This document shows positions 49,713 to 58,598 of a DNA stretch of 64,000 bases, piece by piece. The position numbers and the translations under genes were made by a program. Source of the DNA: Kibdelosporangium sp. MJ126-NF4 (lineage in GTDB: Bacteria; Actinomycetota; Actinomycetes; Mycobacteriales; Pseudonocardiaceae). The notes below the pieces were generated by a model. The model was not told the origin of the DNA. It worked only from the letters and a program-made list of their open reading frames with translations, and did no database searches. Where the stretch lies: positions 1,812,657 to 1,876,656 of the forward strand of contig NZ_CDME01000011.1 in the NCBI RefSeq assembly GCF_000826545.1. Direction: 5' to 3'. Position 1 is the stretch's first letter. Each line of letters begins with the position of its first letter.

Positions 49713-50696
49713 TTAGGCGGGCGGCGGCGCGGTCGTGGCACGGACGATGAGTTGCGTGTCGAGGTCGACCTGACGGACGTCGGCCGAACCGGAGTTCAGG
49801 CCGTCGAGCAGCAGATCGACCGCGAGTGTCCCAGCCGGTGCCAGTGGCATGGCAACAGTGGTCAGCGGCGGCGAGCACAGCTCGGCGAACATCAGGTCGT
49901 CGAAGCCCGTCACGCTGACGTCACCCGGCACGCTGATCCCCCGGTCACGCAGCCGTGCGAGGACACCCAACGCCATGATGTCGTTGTACGCCATGATCGC
50001 CGTCGGGTCGGTCGCCAACGCGAGGTCGCACGCCTGCAGACCGCCCTCGTAGCGCGGTGGGAACGGGCCGAGCTCGATCAGCTCGACGCCGTGCTGCTGG
50101 ATCGCCAGCCGCAGGCCGCGCCTGCGTTCCTTGTTCGACCACGAAGTGCGGGGACCGTTGAGGTACACCAGTTTGCGGTGCCCGAGCGCCACGAGGTGAT
50201 CGATAATCTGACGCATCCCCGACGCGCTGTTCATCAGCGCCGCGGGCACACCGCGCAGCCGCCGGTTGAGCATCACCAGCGAGGTGATCCCCGCGGCCTC
50301 GTAGAGCTGGGTGTCATCAATGCCGGGCGAGCAGACGATCACGCCGTCCACCTGCTTGGCCATCGCGCGGACGAGCTGCTCCTCGGTCGAGCGGTCCTCG
50401 TCGCTGTCGGCGACGAACACCGCGTAGTCGGCCTGCCGGGCACGTGCCTGCACGCCCTTGAGCACACCGGTGAAGAACGGGTTGTTGAGGTCCGGCACGA
50501 CGATGCCGAGATTGCCCGTGCGCCCGGTGATCAGACCTCGGGCAGCGCGGTTGGGCTGGTAACCCAGTTGGGCGGCCGCATTGAGCACGCGGTCACGTGT
50601 CGCGGGCCGAACCAGATCCGGAGAGGACAACGCGCGCGAGACTGTGGCAACCGAGACTTGAGCCTCCCGTGCGACGTCGCGGATGGTAACCGCCAC
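49713..50696 (-). CDS. LacI-family repressor
   Basis: A 327-aa LacI/GalR regulator: N-terminal helix-turn-helix (TIRDVAREAQVSVATVSRAL) with hinge, then the periplasmic-binding-protein-like sugar domain. GTG 50696 is chosen because GGAGG lies 8-9 bases before it. Two LacI-type operators with AAACGTTT cores are at 50830-50841 (upstream) and 52670-52681. The genes it would control are the broken dehydratase genes beside it, so it is an intact regulator of a dead locus. The inducer was probably a sugar acid or its keto derivative. Confidence 0.88.
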   Translation of the reverse strand: MAVTIRDVAREAQVSVATVSRALSSPDLVRPATRDRVLNAAAQLGYQPNRAARGLITGRTGNLGIVVPDLNNPFFTGVLKGVQARARQADYAVFVADSDEDRSTEEQLVRAMAKQVDGVIVCSPGIDDTQLYEAAGITSLVMLNRRLRGVPAALMNSASGMRQIIDHLVALGHRKLVYLNGPRTSWSNKERRRGLRLAIQQHGVELIELGPFPPRYEGGLQACDLALATDPTAIMAYNDIMALGVLARLRDRGISVPGDVSVTGFDDLMFAELCSPPLTTVAMPLAPAGTLAVDLLLDGLNSGSADVRQVDLDTQLIVRATTAPPPA

Positions 50697-50829
50697 TGGG
50701 CACACCTCCACTCGTCGCTGTGCATGGATCGTACCGGCCGATGTAACACGGGACCGGTACCGGCCCGTCGGCGCGGCGGCTGCGACGTGCAGCGCGTTGA
50801 CCGTCCGGCCCTGCGGATGGAAACATACC

Positions 50830-50841
50830 GAAAACGTTTAC
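50830..50841. promoter_or_regulatory. LacI-type operator, site 1
   Basis: GAAAACGTTTAC with the central AAACGTTT palindrome typical of LacI-family operators. It is 134 bp upstream of the repressor start and about 50 bp upstream of the DapA-family pseudogene. Confidence 0.7.
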
Positions 50842-50889
50842 ATCCTTTCGCGGCGGAAGGGAAGAGGCGCGGACGCGCTCCGCTCGGTA

Positions 50890-51150
50890 GTGTTGATCAA
50901 CGCAACGCCGTTCGACGCCGACGGCGCAGTGGCCACGCGAGACTACGCGCGCGTCCTCGACCACGCGGTCACCGCGGGAATCGAAGCGGTGACACCCAAC
51001 GGAAACACCAGCGAGTTCCATTCACTCACCCCAGACGAACTGGACACGGCGCTCGCCGTCGCGATCGAAACGGTCAAAGGCGCGCGGAGGTCATCACCGG
51101 AGTAGGCCACGAACTCGACCGCGCGATCCGAATGGCCACGGCAGCACGGA
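50890..51150 (+). pseudogene. DapA/DHDPS-family aldolase-dehydratase, truncated and frameshifted
   Basis: The first ~85 residues of a dihydrodipicolinate-synthase/keto-deoxy-sugar-acid dehydratase-type protein are clear (VLINATPFDADG, TPNGNTSEFHSLTPDE). At about 51078 the frame breaks; the protein continues one frame over (EVITGVGHELDRAIRMATAA) to about 51150, where sequence turns into the repeat. The remaining ~200 residues, with the Schiff-base Lys, are absent. No in-frame start codon sits at the expected distance from the AGG-rich site at 50853-50865. Operator site 1 lies upstream. The damage looks like insertion or recombination at the repeat. Confidence 0.85.
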
Positions 51151-51278
51151 GGGGTCTGCGGCGTGTGGCTCGCGCGCATAGCGCAGGGGTGTGCAGGGGC
51201 ATGCGGCGTGCGCGCCAGCGCAGGGGTGTGCGGTGTGGCGCGCAGCGCAATGCGCAGGGGTGTGGTTCGTGGGGTGTC

Positions 51279-51790
51279 CCTCCCGTATGGCCTGGGCGTA
51301 GCCATACCACGGCGTGTCGGGAGGTCGGCCTACGCAACTCAACCCCAAGCGCAGGCGGTACCGATCTCCCGGCACGCCGTGGTTTCCTTTGGCAGGTCAT
51401 ACGGGAGGGGCGCCCCGCGCCCCCACTTGACCCGGGAAGTCACGTGGGCTGAGCGAACCGGGGCGAGAAACGAAGCTCTGTTTGTGTCCCCTCTTGGAGG
51501 CCTGCCCGCCGGCGAGGCATTTCTTTTTTCTTTTGTGACAAGAAAAAAGAAGGTCCTCGCCGGACGGCAGGCCTCCGAGAGGGAAACCAACCCGTGGTCT
51601 GCCCACCCGGTTGGCTCTGCTCACGTGATTTCCTGGGTCCAGTGAGGGCGTGGTCGGTTCCCCCCCGTATGTCCTGCCGGAGGAAACCACGGCGTGCCGG
51701 GAGGTCGGTATCGCCTGCGCTGTGGGTCGGTTTGCGTAGGCCGACCTCCCGACACGCCGTGGTATGGCTGCGCCCAGGCCATACGGGAGG
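51279..51790. repeat. 512-bp nested palindromic element, right copy (inverted)
   Basis: Same architecture as 3587-4106: identical 20-bp ends beginning CCTCCCGTATGG, arm A (51279-51408), central stem 51491-51517 with 51555-51581, and arm B (51661-51790). The flank beyond arm B (ACCAACCACGAACCCCACCC) matches the reverse complement of the flank before the left copy, which shows that the two copies are inverted relative to each other. Differences between copies are scattered substitutions and small indels. Confidence 0.85.
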
Positions 51791-51810
51791 AAACCAACCA
51801 CGAACCCCAC

Positions 51811-52034
51811 CCATGCGCTTACGCGCAAGGCCGCTTGCCCACCCATGCGCTTACGCGCAAGGCCGCTTGCCCACCCATGCGCTTACGCGCAAGGCCGCTT
51901 GCCCACCCATGCGCTTACGCGCAAGGCCGCTTGCCCACCCATGCGCTTACGCGCAAGGCCGCTTGCCCACCCATGCGCTTACGCGCAAGGCCGCTTGCCC
52001 ACCCATGCGCTTACGCGCAAGGCCGCTTGCCCAC
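51811..52034. repeat. Perfect tandem array, 7 x 32 bp
   Basis: Seven identical head-to-tail copies of a 32-bp unit containing CATGCGCTTACGCGC and AAGGCCGCTTG, directly after the palindrome. The left locus has a related, shorter array of 16-bp units (about 3513-3555). Perfect identity implies recent expansion or homogenisation. Not a CRISPR: there are no spacers. Confidence 0.95.
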
Positions 52035-52170
52035 GCGCCCGCTCGCGCACTTGCCTCTTGCGTGCAAGCTTGGATTCGGCGATGGCGCTGTTGGTGTGGC
52101 AGGGAAGTGGCTGAGGTGAGTGGCCCGCCGTACCCCCCGGTTCGCCGGGCCGCTCACCTCGGCACGAACG

Positions 52171-52650
52171 TTATCGGCGCATCCCACCCACGCCCAGCGT
52201 GGAACTACTCATGTCGCGCCGGGCTCGGGCGTGCAAGGCCGCGTAGCCAGGAACATCCGGTGTGATCGGATCACCGTTCTCGACGAGCGCCAGCGGCCCG
52301 CCGACGTACGACTCCGGTGCCACGTGCGGTACACACGTACCGAAGCTGGTTCCGCTCATCCGGGCATCGGAGATCCTGACCATATCGCGGATTCCCTGCC
52401 GCAGCAGGCTTTGCGGGCTCGGCAACATGCCGTGTTCCGGCACGCCAGGTCCGCCGCCCGCGCGGCAGAAGTCCTCCATCAGGGAACTGGCCTCGCTCCA
52501 GGTGTTGACGATTCCGATCACGGGCTTGCCGGTGTGCTCGGCCGCGCCGATGCCCGACTGCCGTGCGCGGGTTCGGTGGCTGAACGACCGCAGTCCTGTT
52601 TCGGCGTACCAGCGTGCGCTGCGTAGCTGCTGTCGGGGTTTGCCGGTCAT
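52171..52650 (-). pseudogene. IlvD/Edd-family sugar-acid dehydratase with large internal deletion
   Basis: A 159-aa open frame that joins the two ends of a ~570-aa dehydratase. The N-terminal ~60 residues (RSARWYAETGLRSFSHRTR, GKPVIGIVNTWSEA) are followed at once by the C-terminal part (PEHGMLPSPQSLLRQGIRD, ISDARMSGTSFGT, HVAPESYVGGPLALV). About 380 central residues with Fe-S ligands are gone, so it cannot be active although the frame is intact. Start ATG 52650 with GGAGGT upstream and a LacI-type operator 20 bp before it. Nearest relatives are L-arabonate/xylonate-type dehydratases. Confidence 0.85.
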
Positions 52651-52669
52651 CGCACCTCCACGTCAGGCG

Positions 52670-52681
52670 GTAAACGTTTGC
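52670..52681. promoter_or_regulatory. LacI-type operator, site 2
   Basis: GTAAACGTTTGC, sharing the AAACGTTT core and outer G/C with site 1 at 50830-50841. It lies 20 bp upstream of the dehydratase pseudogene start on the minus strand, a typical repressor position. Confidence 0.7.
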
Positions 52682-52773
52682 AGGTTTTCTGAAACACATA
52701 GTTGCGTGACAAACGACCATTGCCGAAGACCCACCGTCGTGGTGCAGTGGTGCGTTGGTCGTGAAGGAGGGAA

Positions 52774-54018
52774 ATGAGACGGCGCCTGCCGCTGCTTGCG
52801 TTGCTTGGTGCGTTCGGAATCTCGCACGCCGGATCGGTCATGACGCTGCTCGCGATTCCGTGGTTCGTTTTGCAGACCACGGGAAGCGGATTGCAGACCG
52901 GTGTGGTGACGGCGGCGGAGACGGTCGGTCTCCTCGCGTCGTCCATTCTGTCCGGTCCGGTGATCGACCGGTTCGGTGCACGCGGAATCAGCGTGCTCGC
53001 CGATGTGGCCGCGATGGTCGCGGTCGGTACGATCCCGCTCGCGGACGCCACTGTCGGCCTATCGCTTCCACTACTGACTGTCCTAGCCGGACTCGCAGGG
53101 CTCACCAGGGCGCCGGGCGACACCGCCAAACGAGTGTTGCTGCCCGGCGCGATCTTCGTGGCCGGGACGACGCTCGAACGCGGATCGGGCGCCGCCGACG
53201 CGATGATCCGCATCGGCCGAACCCTCGGCGCGCCCCTCGCGGGCACGATGATCGTCGTGATCGGCGCCCCCGGTGTGCTGCTGCTCGACGCGGCCACGTT
53301 CCTGGCCGCCGCGCTGCTGACCGGGTTGTTCGTCCGGGTGCGCGAGGAGGTCGTGCTGACCGAGCCGGGCGGGTACTTCGGCTGGCTGTCCACCGGCCTG
53401 CGCTACGTCCGCCGCGACCGGCTGATCCTGGCGATCATCGGCACGGTCGCGATCATGAACGCGCTCGACGCGGGCCTCAATGCCGTCCTGCAGCCAGCGT
53501 TCTCCGCGCGCGTGATCGACGGCAGCGTGCTGCTCGGCGAGCTGATGGGCGTGTTCGGTCTCGGCGCCGCGGCGGGGAGCGTGCTCTACGGCTGGTGGGG
53601 CGCGCGCTGGGGCCGGTGGGCGACGTTCACCGTGTGCGCGCTGTGCGCGGGGGCGCCGCGGTTCCTGCTGCTGTGGATGCAGCCGTCGGTGCCGCTGCTG
53701 CTGTTCGGGTTCTTCCTCTGCGGGCTGACCGCGGGCAGCCTCAACCCCGTGCTGGTCACCGTCGAGCTGATGCGGATCCCACCGCACCTGCGGGCCAGGG
53801 TGCTCGGCGCCGGTGAGGCGGGTGTGCTGGCGATGATGCCAGTCGGCGCGCTGGTCGCGGGCGTTCTGCTGGACGGGATCGGACTGGAGGCCACCCTGCT
53901 CGTGTTCGCCGCCGCGTACGCCGTGATCACGCTCAGCCCGGTCGCGTTCCGCGTGTGGCGGCAGATGGACGACGACCACCGGATCCCAACCCCCGCGCGA
54001 CAACCCGTGGCGGTTTAG
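52774..54018 (+). CDS. MFS transporter (major facilitator, MFS_3-like)
   Basis: A 414-aa integral membrane transporter of the enterobactin-exporter/MFS_3-like group with about 12 hydrophobic segments. The loop after helix 2 (SGPVIDRFGARGISVLAD) matches the MFS signature. Substrate unknown. Good ribosome site GGAGGG six bases upstream of ATG 52774. It stands alone; the gene after it has its own leaderless promoter 10 bp downstream. Confidence 0.82.
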   Translation: MRRRLPLLALLGAFGISHAGSVMTLLAIPWFVLQTTGSGLQTGVVTAAETVGLLASSILSGPVIDRFGARGISVLADVAAMVAVGTIPLADATVGLSLPLLTVLAGLAGLTRAPGDTAKRVLLPGAIFVAGTTLERGSGAADAMIRIGRTLGAPLAGTMIVVIGAPGVLLLDAATFLAAALLTGLFVRVREEVVLTEPGGYFGWLSTGLRYVRRDRLILAIIGTVAIMNALDAGLNAVLQPAFSARVIDGSVLLGELMGVFGLGAAAGSVLYGWWGARWGRWATFTVCALCAGAPRFLLLWMQPSVPLLLFGFFLCGLTAGSLNPVLVTVELMRIPPHLRARVLGAGEAGVLAMMPVGALVAGVLLDGIGLEATLLVFAAAYAVITLSPVAFRVWRQMDDDHRIPTPARQPVAV

Positions 54019-54028
54019 GCTCTGCCTC

Positions 54029-55165
54029 ATGTCGTCCACTACCGCGCCTGTGCCAGCACCCGAGATCCTCCGCAGCCGGCTGGAGCGTGCCCAGCAAGCC
54101 GCCGCGGACGCGGGCTTCGACGCACTGCTCATCACGCCGGGATCGGACCTGCGCTACCTGATCGGCGCGGTCGGCGGGTCGTTCGAGCGGCTGACCTGCC
54201 TGGTGCTGCCGGTGTCGGGCACCCCGACGCTGATCGTGCCCAAGCTCGAACTGCCCGGCTACGAGCCGCTGCTGGTCGACAAGCTCGGCGTCAACGCGGC
54301 CACCTGGGTGGACGGCGTCGACCCGGCCGAGTTGGCCGCCAGGCTGCTCTCGTCGCCGAAGCGGGTCGCGATCAGCGACTTCACCCCGGCCATGCACGTG
54401 CTCGGCCTGCGTGACGCGCTGGCGGACGTCGAGCAGCAGCTGGCCGGTCCGGTCATCCGTGAGCTGCGGATGCGCAAGGACGGCTCCGAGATCGACTCGC
54501 TGCGCCAGGCCGGTGCCGCGATCGACCGCGTGCACGCCAGGATGGGCGAGTTCCTGCGCGCCGGGCGGACCGAGAACGAGGTGGCCGCCGACATCGCCGA
54601 GGCCATCGTCGCGGAGGGCCACACGGTGGCCGAGTTCGTGATCGTCGGCTCCGGCCCGAACGGTGCCAGCCCGCACCACGGCTCGTCCGACCGCGTGATC
54701 GAGCACGGCGACGTGGTCGTGATCGATATCGGCGGCCCGGTCGCCGAGGGCTACAACTCGGACTCCACCAGGACGTACGCGATCGGCACGCCCCGCGACG
54801 AGGACGTCGCCGCGACCTACGCCGTGCTGCAGCGGGCCCAGCAGGCCGCCGTCGACGCGGTCCGGCCCGGCGTGGCCGCACAGGACATCGACCGCGCCGC
54901 CCGCTCGGTGATCGAGGACGCGGGCTTCGGCGAGTACTTCATCCACCGCACCGGCCACGGCATCGGCCTGGACGTGCACGAGGAGCCGTACATCGTCGAG
55001 GGCAACGACCTGGTGCTCGCGGAGGGCATGGCCTTCAGCGTCGAGCCCGGCATCTACCAGTCCGGCCGCTGGGGCGCGCGGATCGAGGACATCGTGGTCG
55101 TCACGGGCGACGGCGTCGAGTCGCTGAACAACCGGCCGCACGACCTGGTGGTGCTCGGCGAGTGA
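54029..55165 (+). CDS. pepQ: M24-family Xaa-Pro aminopeptidase/prolidase
   Basis: A 378-aa pita-bread metallopeptidase that cleaves X-Pro bonds. The two-metal site ligands appear in VIDIGGPVAEGYNSDSTR (two Asp), HRTGHGIGLDVHE (His), VEPGIY (Glu) and RIED (Glu). The N-terminal ~150 residues form the creatinase-like domain. It matches the dipeptidase next to the 5'-3' exonuclease in M. tuberculosis (pepE). Leaderless ATG: TAGGCT seven bases upstream. Overlaps the next gene by 4 bp. Confidence 0.9.
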   Translation: MSSTTAPVPAPEILRSRLERAQQAAADAGFDALLITPGSDLRYLIGAVGGSFERLTCLVLPVSGTPTLIVPKLELPGYEPLLVDKLGVNAATWVDGVDPAELAARLLSSPKRVAISDFTPAMHVLGLRDALADVEQQLAGPVIRELRMRKDGSEIDSLRQAGAAIDRVHARMGEFLRAGRTENEVAADIAEAIVAEGHTVAEFVIVGSGPNGASPHHGSSDRVIEHGDVVVIDIGGPVAEGYNSDSTRTYAIGTPRDEDVAATYAVLQRAQQAAVDAVRPGVAAQDIDRAARSVIEDAGFGEYFIHRTGHGIGLDVHEEPYIVEGNDLVLAEGMAFSVEPGIYQSGRWGARIEDIVVVTGDGVESLNNRPHDLVVLGE

Positions 55166-55620
55166 GCACACCCCAACACCTGGAACCGCTCGACCAGGCC
55201 ATCGTGCGCGAGCTGGCCGCGGATGGCCGCTGCAGCTTCACCGACCTGGCCGAGCGGGTCGGCCTGAGCGTGTCCGCTGTGCACCAGCGGGTCCGGCGGC
55301 TGGAGCAGCGCGGCGTGATCCGCGGGTACACCACGCGGCTGAACGCCGACTCGATCGGCCTGCCGCTGACGGCGTTCATCTCGCTGACACCGATCGACCC
55401 GGCCGCACCGGACGACTACCCACAGCGGCTCACGCACATCCCGGCGATCGAGTCGTGCTACTCGGTCGCCGGTGACGAGTCGTACATCCTCCTGGTCCGG
55501 GTCGGCACGCCCGCGGAACTGGAGGACCTGCTGCGGCAGATCCGCGAGGCCGCGAAAGTGTCCACACGCACCACCGTCGTCCTCTCGACACCGTACGAGG
55601 GCCGTCCACCGGCCCTTTAG
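55162..55620 (+). CDS. Lrp/AsnC-family regulator
   Basis: A 152-aa feast-famine regulator: N-terminal helix-turn-helix (FTDLAERVGLSVSAVHQRV) and C-terminal RAM/ASNC effector domain. The GTG start overlaps the peptidase stop (GTGA), so peptidase and regulator are made together; the regulator may respond to an amino acid released by the enzyme, which is inference. Confidence 0.9.
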   Translation: MSTPQHLEPLDQAIVRELAADGRCSFTDLAERVGLSVSAVHQRVRRLEQRGVIRGYTTRLNADSIGLPLTAFISLTPIDPAAPDDYPQRLTHIPAIESCYSVAGDESYILLVRVGTPAELEDLLRQIREAAKVSTRTTVVLSTPYEGRPPAL

Positions 55621-55658
55621 GGCCTGGACAACGCAACACGGCGTGGGAGGATGCGTCG

Positions 55659-56978
55659 ATGTTCCGGATCACACGCTCCGCGCACCCGGTGGACCAGATC
55701 CCACCAGCCGGGCAGCTCGCCGCGCTGGGCCTGCAGCACGTGCTGGCGATGTACGCGGGCGCGGTAGCCGTCCCGCTGATCGTCGGCAGCGCGCTCGGGA
55801 TGTCGAAGGCGGACATCGGCTACCTGATCAACGCGGACCTGCTCATCTCCGGTGTGGCCACGCTGATCCAGTGCCTCGGCGTCTGGCGGTTCGGCGCGCG
55901 GCTGCCGCTGATGCAGGGCTGCACGTTCGCCGCGGTCACCCCGATGGTGCTGATCGGCACGAGTGACGGCATCACGGCGATCTACGGCGCGGTGATCGTC
56001 TCCGGCCTGCTGATGATCCTGCTGGCGCCGTTGTGGGGCAAGCTGTTGCGGTTCTTCCCGCCGTTGGTGACCGGCACGGTGATCACGATCATCGGCCTCG
56101 CGCTCATCCCCGTGTCGGTGAACTGGGCGGCCGGTGGTGTCGGGTCGCCGAGTTTCGGCGCGCCGCGCAACCTGGCGCTCGCACTCGGCGTACTGCTGCT
56201 CGTGCTTGTGGTGCAACGGTTCGCGCCGCCCGCGCTGAGTCGGATCTCGGTGCTCGTCGCGATCGTGCTCGGCACCGTCGTCGCGATCCCCTTCGGGTTC
56301 ACGGACTTCTCCGGTGTGTCGGACGCGCCGGTTTTCGGCGTCAGCACGCCGTTCCACTTCGGACTGCCGAGTTTCCACCCAGCCGCGATCGTCGCGATGG
56401 TCGTGGTCATGCTGGTGATCATGACCGAGACGACCGGGGACATCCTCGCGATCGGCGAGATGACCGGCCGCCCGGTCGACGCCCGGCGCCTCGCCGACGG
56501 GCTGCGCGCGGACGGGCTGTCCACTGTGCTCGGTGGCGTGTTCAACACGTTTCCCTACACGGCTTTCGGGCAGAACGCGGGCCTGGTCGGGCTGACGAAG
56601 GTGTACAGCAGGTTCGTCGTCGCGGCCGGTGGCGGGATACTGGTGATCCTCGGTCTGTTCCCGATCCTCGGTGAGATCGTCGCCCGCGTTCCCGCGCCCG
56701 TGCTCGGCGGGGCGGGCATCGTGATGTTCGGGACGGTCGCCGCCATCGGCATCAAGATGCTGGCCAAGGTCGCGTTCGACGACAGCGGAAACCTGATGGT
56801 GGTCGCCGTTTCGCTGGCCATCGGCTTGGTGCCGACGGCCGTGCCCACCATCTACGACCACTTCCCGCACTGGTTCCGCACCGTCATGGAGTCGGGGATC
56901 AGCGCGGGCGCCGTGTCTGCGGTCGTGTTGAACCTGCTGTTCAACCACTTCAGGGGCAAACGCGCCGCCAGTTCATGA
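55659..56978 (+). CDS. NCS2-family nucleobase:cation symporter
   Basis: A 439-aa uracil/xanthine-type permease with about 14 membrane segments. Signature regions: GLQHVLAMYAGAVAVPLI near the start, LPLMQGCTFAAVTPM, and TETTGDILAIGEMTGRPVD with the conserved Glu that contacts the base. Whether it carries uracil, xanthine or urate cannot be decided. ATG 55659 follows GGGAGG. Its stop overlaps the convergent next gene by 6 bp. Confidence 0.9.
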   Translation: MFRITRSAHPVDQIPPAGQLAALGLQHVLAMYAGAVAVPLIVGSALGMSKADIGYLINADLLISGVATLIQCLGVWRFGARLPLMQGCTFAAVTPMVLIGTSDGITAIYGAVIVSGLLMILLAPLWGKLLRFFPPLVTGTVITIIGLALIPVSVNWAAGGVGSPSFGAPRNLALALGVLLLVLVVQRFAPPALSRISVLVAIVLGTVVAIPFGFTDFSGVSDAPVFGVSTPFHFGLPSFHPAAIVAMVVVMLVIMTETTGDILAIGEMTGRPVDARRLADGLRADGLSTVLGGVFNTFPYTAFGQNAGLVGLTKVYSRFVVAAGGGILVILGLFPILGEIVARVPAPVLGGAGIVMFGTVAAIGIKMLAKVAFDDSGNLMVVAVSLAIGLVPTAVPTIYDHFPHWFRTVMESGISAGAVSAVVLNLLFNHFRGKRAASS

Positions 56979-58040
56979 GCCGATCGTCGGGGCCGCGTGC
57001 AGTTCGCCGTCCCGCCCTGCGAGGCAACTGGCCTCGCGGGCCTCGATGGCGAGGAACTCGCCCGCGCACTTGCCGATCTGTTCGTATCCCGCGGCGTTGG
57101 GGTGGAAGGACTCCTGCAGCGCGTGGTTGGCGCGTTCCTGCGCGCGCAGGTCCGTCCACTGCACCGACAACCGCCGGAACCACTCCTTGTTCGGGTCGGT
57201 GGACGAACACGCCTCACGGCCGTTGCCCGCGTTCGACAGGTCGAGGAACCGCGCGCCGCCGTCCCGTGCCGCCTTGCGCAGCCCAGTGGTCAGCGTCGGC
57301 ACGGCGATGTCCCGTACCCACTGCAGATCCTCGCTGCGGAACGGACAGCCGGACAGGTCCTGCAGGTCGTCCAGCACGTTGGGCGCGACCGGGGCCGCGT
57401 AGGACTGCAGCACGAGGCTGTAGTCACTGTCCTGGTAACCGGCGCCGGTCATGACTTTCCTGATGTCCTGCAGCACACGGGTGACCTTCGGGGTCATCGC
57501 GTCGATCCGGCGCTGCCAGTCCCTGCCGACACCGTCGCCGCACGAGGACTTGCCCCGGTCGAAGTACGCCTCGACACAGCTGTTGAGCGAGTTGGCGAAC
57601 GAGGGATCGTCGTTCGCGCCGACCGCGACCACCACCCCGACCACCCGCTTCTGCCGCGCGACCACCGCGAGCCGACCAGCCTGCGACGGTTCGGTGTACT
57701 GCTTGACCTCCCCGAGCCCGATCTGCGCGCTCGACGCGCCGGAGCACGCGAGGCTGATGGTCATCGCGACGTCGGTCATGCCGGTCTTGTGGATGGAGGC
57801 GTTGCGCGAGCGGTGACACCAGTCACCGTTCTCGCCGTTCGTGCCCGGTTCGTAGTCACCGGCGCCTTCGCCGGAGATCGTGCTGTCACCCATCGCGACC
57901 AGCACGCGGGGCACGTTCTCCGGCGGCCGTAACCCCGGCTGAGGCGTTTGCTGCTGGTCCCCGCCGATGACGAAGACCGCGACCAGCGCGACCGCGAGCA
58001 GTCCCGCGAGTGCCATCAGGTGCCAACGCCACTTACGCAT
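56973..58040 (-). CDS. Membrane-anchored or exported SGNH/GDSL hydrolase
   Basis: A 355-aa lipase-like hydrolase: N-terminal basic segment and hydrophobic helix (about 7-26) without a clear cleavage site, then an SGNH domain with nucleophile motif AMGDSTISGEGAG, the Gly/Asn oxyanion block (VVAVGANDDPSF) and the catalytic His in ESFHPNAAGY near the C terminus. Several Cys (WCHRS, LACSG, NSC) suggest disulfides outside the cell. ATG 58040 has TAGACT eight bases upstream. Substrate unknown. Confidence 0.85.
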   Translation of the reverse strand: MRKWRWHLMALAGLLAVALVAVFVIGGDQQQTPQPGLRPPENVPRVLVAMGDSTISGEGAGDYEPGTNGENGDWCHRSRNASIHKTGMTDVAMTISLACSGASSAQIGLGEVKQYTEPSQAGRLAVVARQKRVVGVVVAVGANDDPSFANSLNSCVEAYFDRGKSSCGDGVGRDWQRRIDAMTPKVTRVLQDIRKVMTGAGYQDSDYSLVLQSYAAPVAPNVLDDLQDLSGCPFRSEDLQWVRDIAVPTLTTGLRKAARDGGARFLDLSNAGNGREACSSTDPNKEWFRRLSVQWTDLRAQERANHALQESFHPNAAGYEQIGKCAGEFLAIEAREASCLAGRDGELHAAPTIGS

Positions 58041-58097
58041 TGCTGGTAAGTCTAGTGCGACGATGATGGTCGTTCGCCCACTTGGGAGGGGAGCCCC

Positions 58098-58598
58098 ATG
58101 AGCGGCGTGCGGATAAGGCCTGCAACAGACGCCGACCTGGTCGTGCTGATCAGCGCCTTGGGCGACGAGGACTTCTTCGCCGACCGGCTGGCCAGGCAAA
58201 CGAGTGACCACGGCGTCCTGCTGACGGCGTGGGAACACGACACGCCGATCGGCGCCGTGTACGTCTGGCTTGAGCGAGCCGAGGAAGCGGAGATACGCGA
58301 GCACCTTCCTGGCGTGCCACTGCTCAACCATGTCGAGGTGCGCTCCGGCTACCGCAACAGGCGCATCGGCACCAAACTGGTCATCGCCGCCGAAAAGCTC
58401 CTGGTCGAACGCGGCCACACCCGGGTCGCACTGGCGGTCCGCACCGACAACCCGGACGCGTACCGCCTGTACGAGCGTCTCGGCTACGAACAATGGCCGC
58501 ACCCGCCGGTCGAGTGCCGATACGATGTCCGATTGCCGGACGGCACACGCAAGCGTTGCGTGGAGATCTGTCACATGATGGTCAAACGGCTGCGGTAG
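58098..58598 (+). CDS. GNAT-family N-acetyltransferase
   Basis: A 166-aa single GNAT domain; the acetyl-CoA loop is VRSGYRNRRIGTKLV (residues ~82-96) and the C-terminal strand pattern ALAVRTDNPDAYRLYERLGY is typical. Substrate unknown. Ribosome site GGGAGGGG precedes the ATG. Its 3' end overlaps the convergent next gene by 28 bp. Confidence 0.85.
   Translation: MSGVRIRPATDADLVVLISALGDEDFFADRLARQTSDHGVLLTAWEHDTPIGAVYVWLERAEEAEIREHLPGVPLLNHVEVRSGYRNRRIGTKLVIAAEKLLVERGHTRVALAVRTDNPDAYRLYERLGYEQWPHPPVECRYDVRLPDGTRKRCVEICHMMVKRLR

Larger units (their letters stand above)
51151..52170. repeat. Non-coding 1-kb region with right copy of the nested palindrome
   Basis: From the left: ~110 bp of degenerate GCGC/GTGTGC low-complexity sequence that shares its last ~40 bp with the left locus tail, the 512-bp palindromic element (51279-51790), a perfect seven-unit 32-bp tandem array (51811-52034) and ~135 bp without recognised features. 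Open frames crossing it are by-products of the repeats. Confidence 0.8.

Noticed and set aside
49254..51452. 732-aa open frame on the plus strand
   Set aside because: It is antisense to the exonuclease and LacI genes and runs into the repeat; a shadow frame.
51811..52034. Possible CRISPR array from 32-bp repeats
   Set aside because: The repeats are directly contiguous with no spacers and there are no cas genes near; it is a plain tandem repeat.
51163..52265. Open frames across the tandem array in all three frames
   Set aside because: A 32-bp unit without stops yields a 32-residue period in every frame; this is an arithmetic by-product, not coding evidence.
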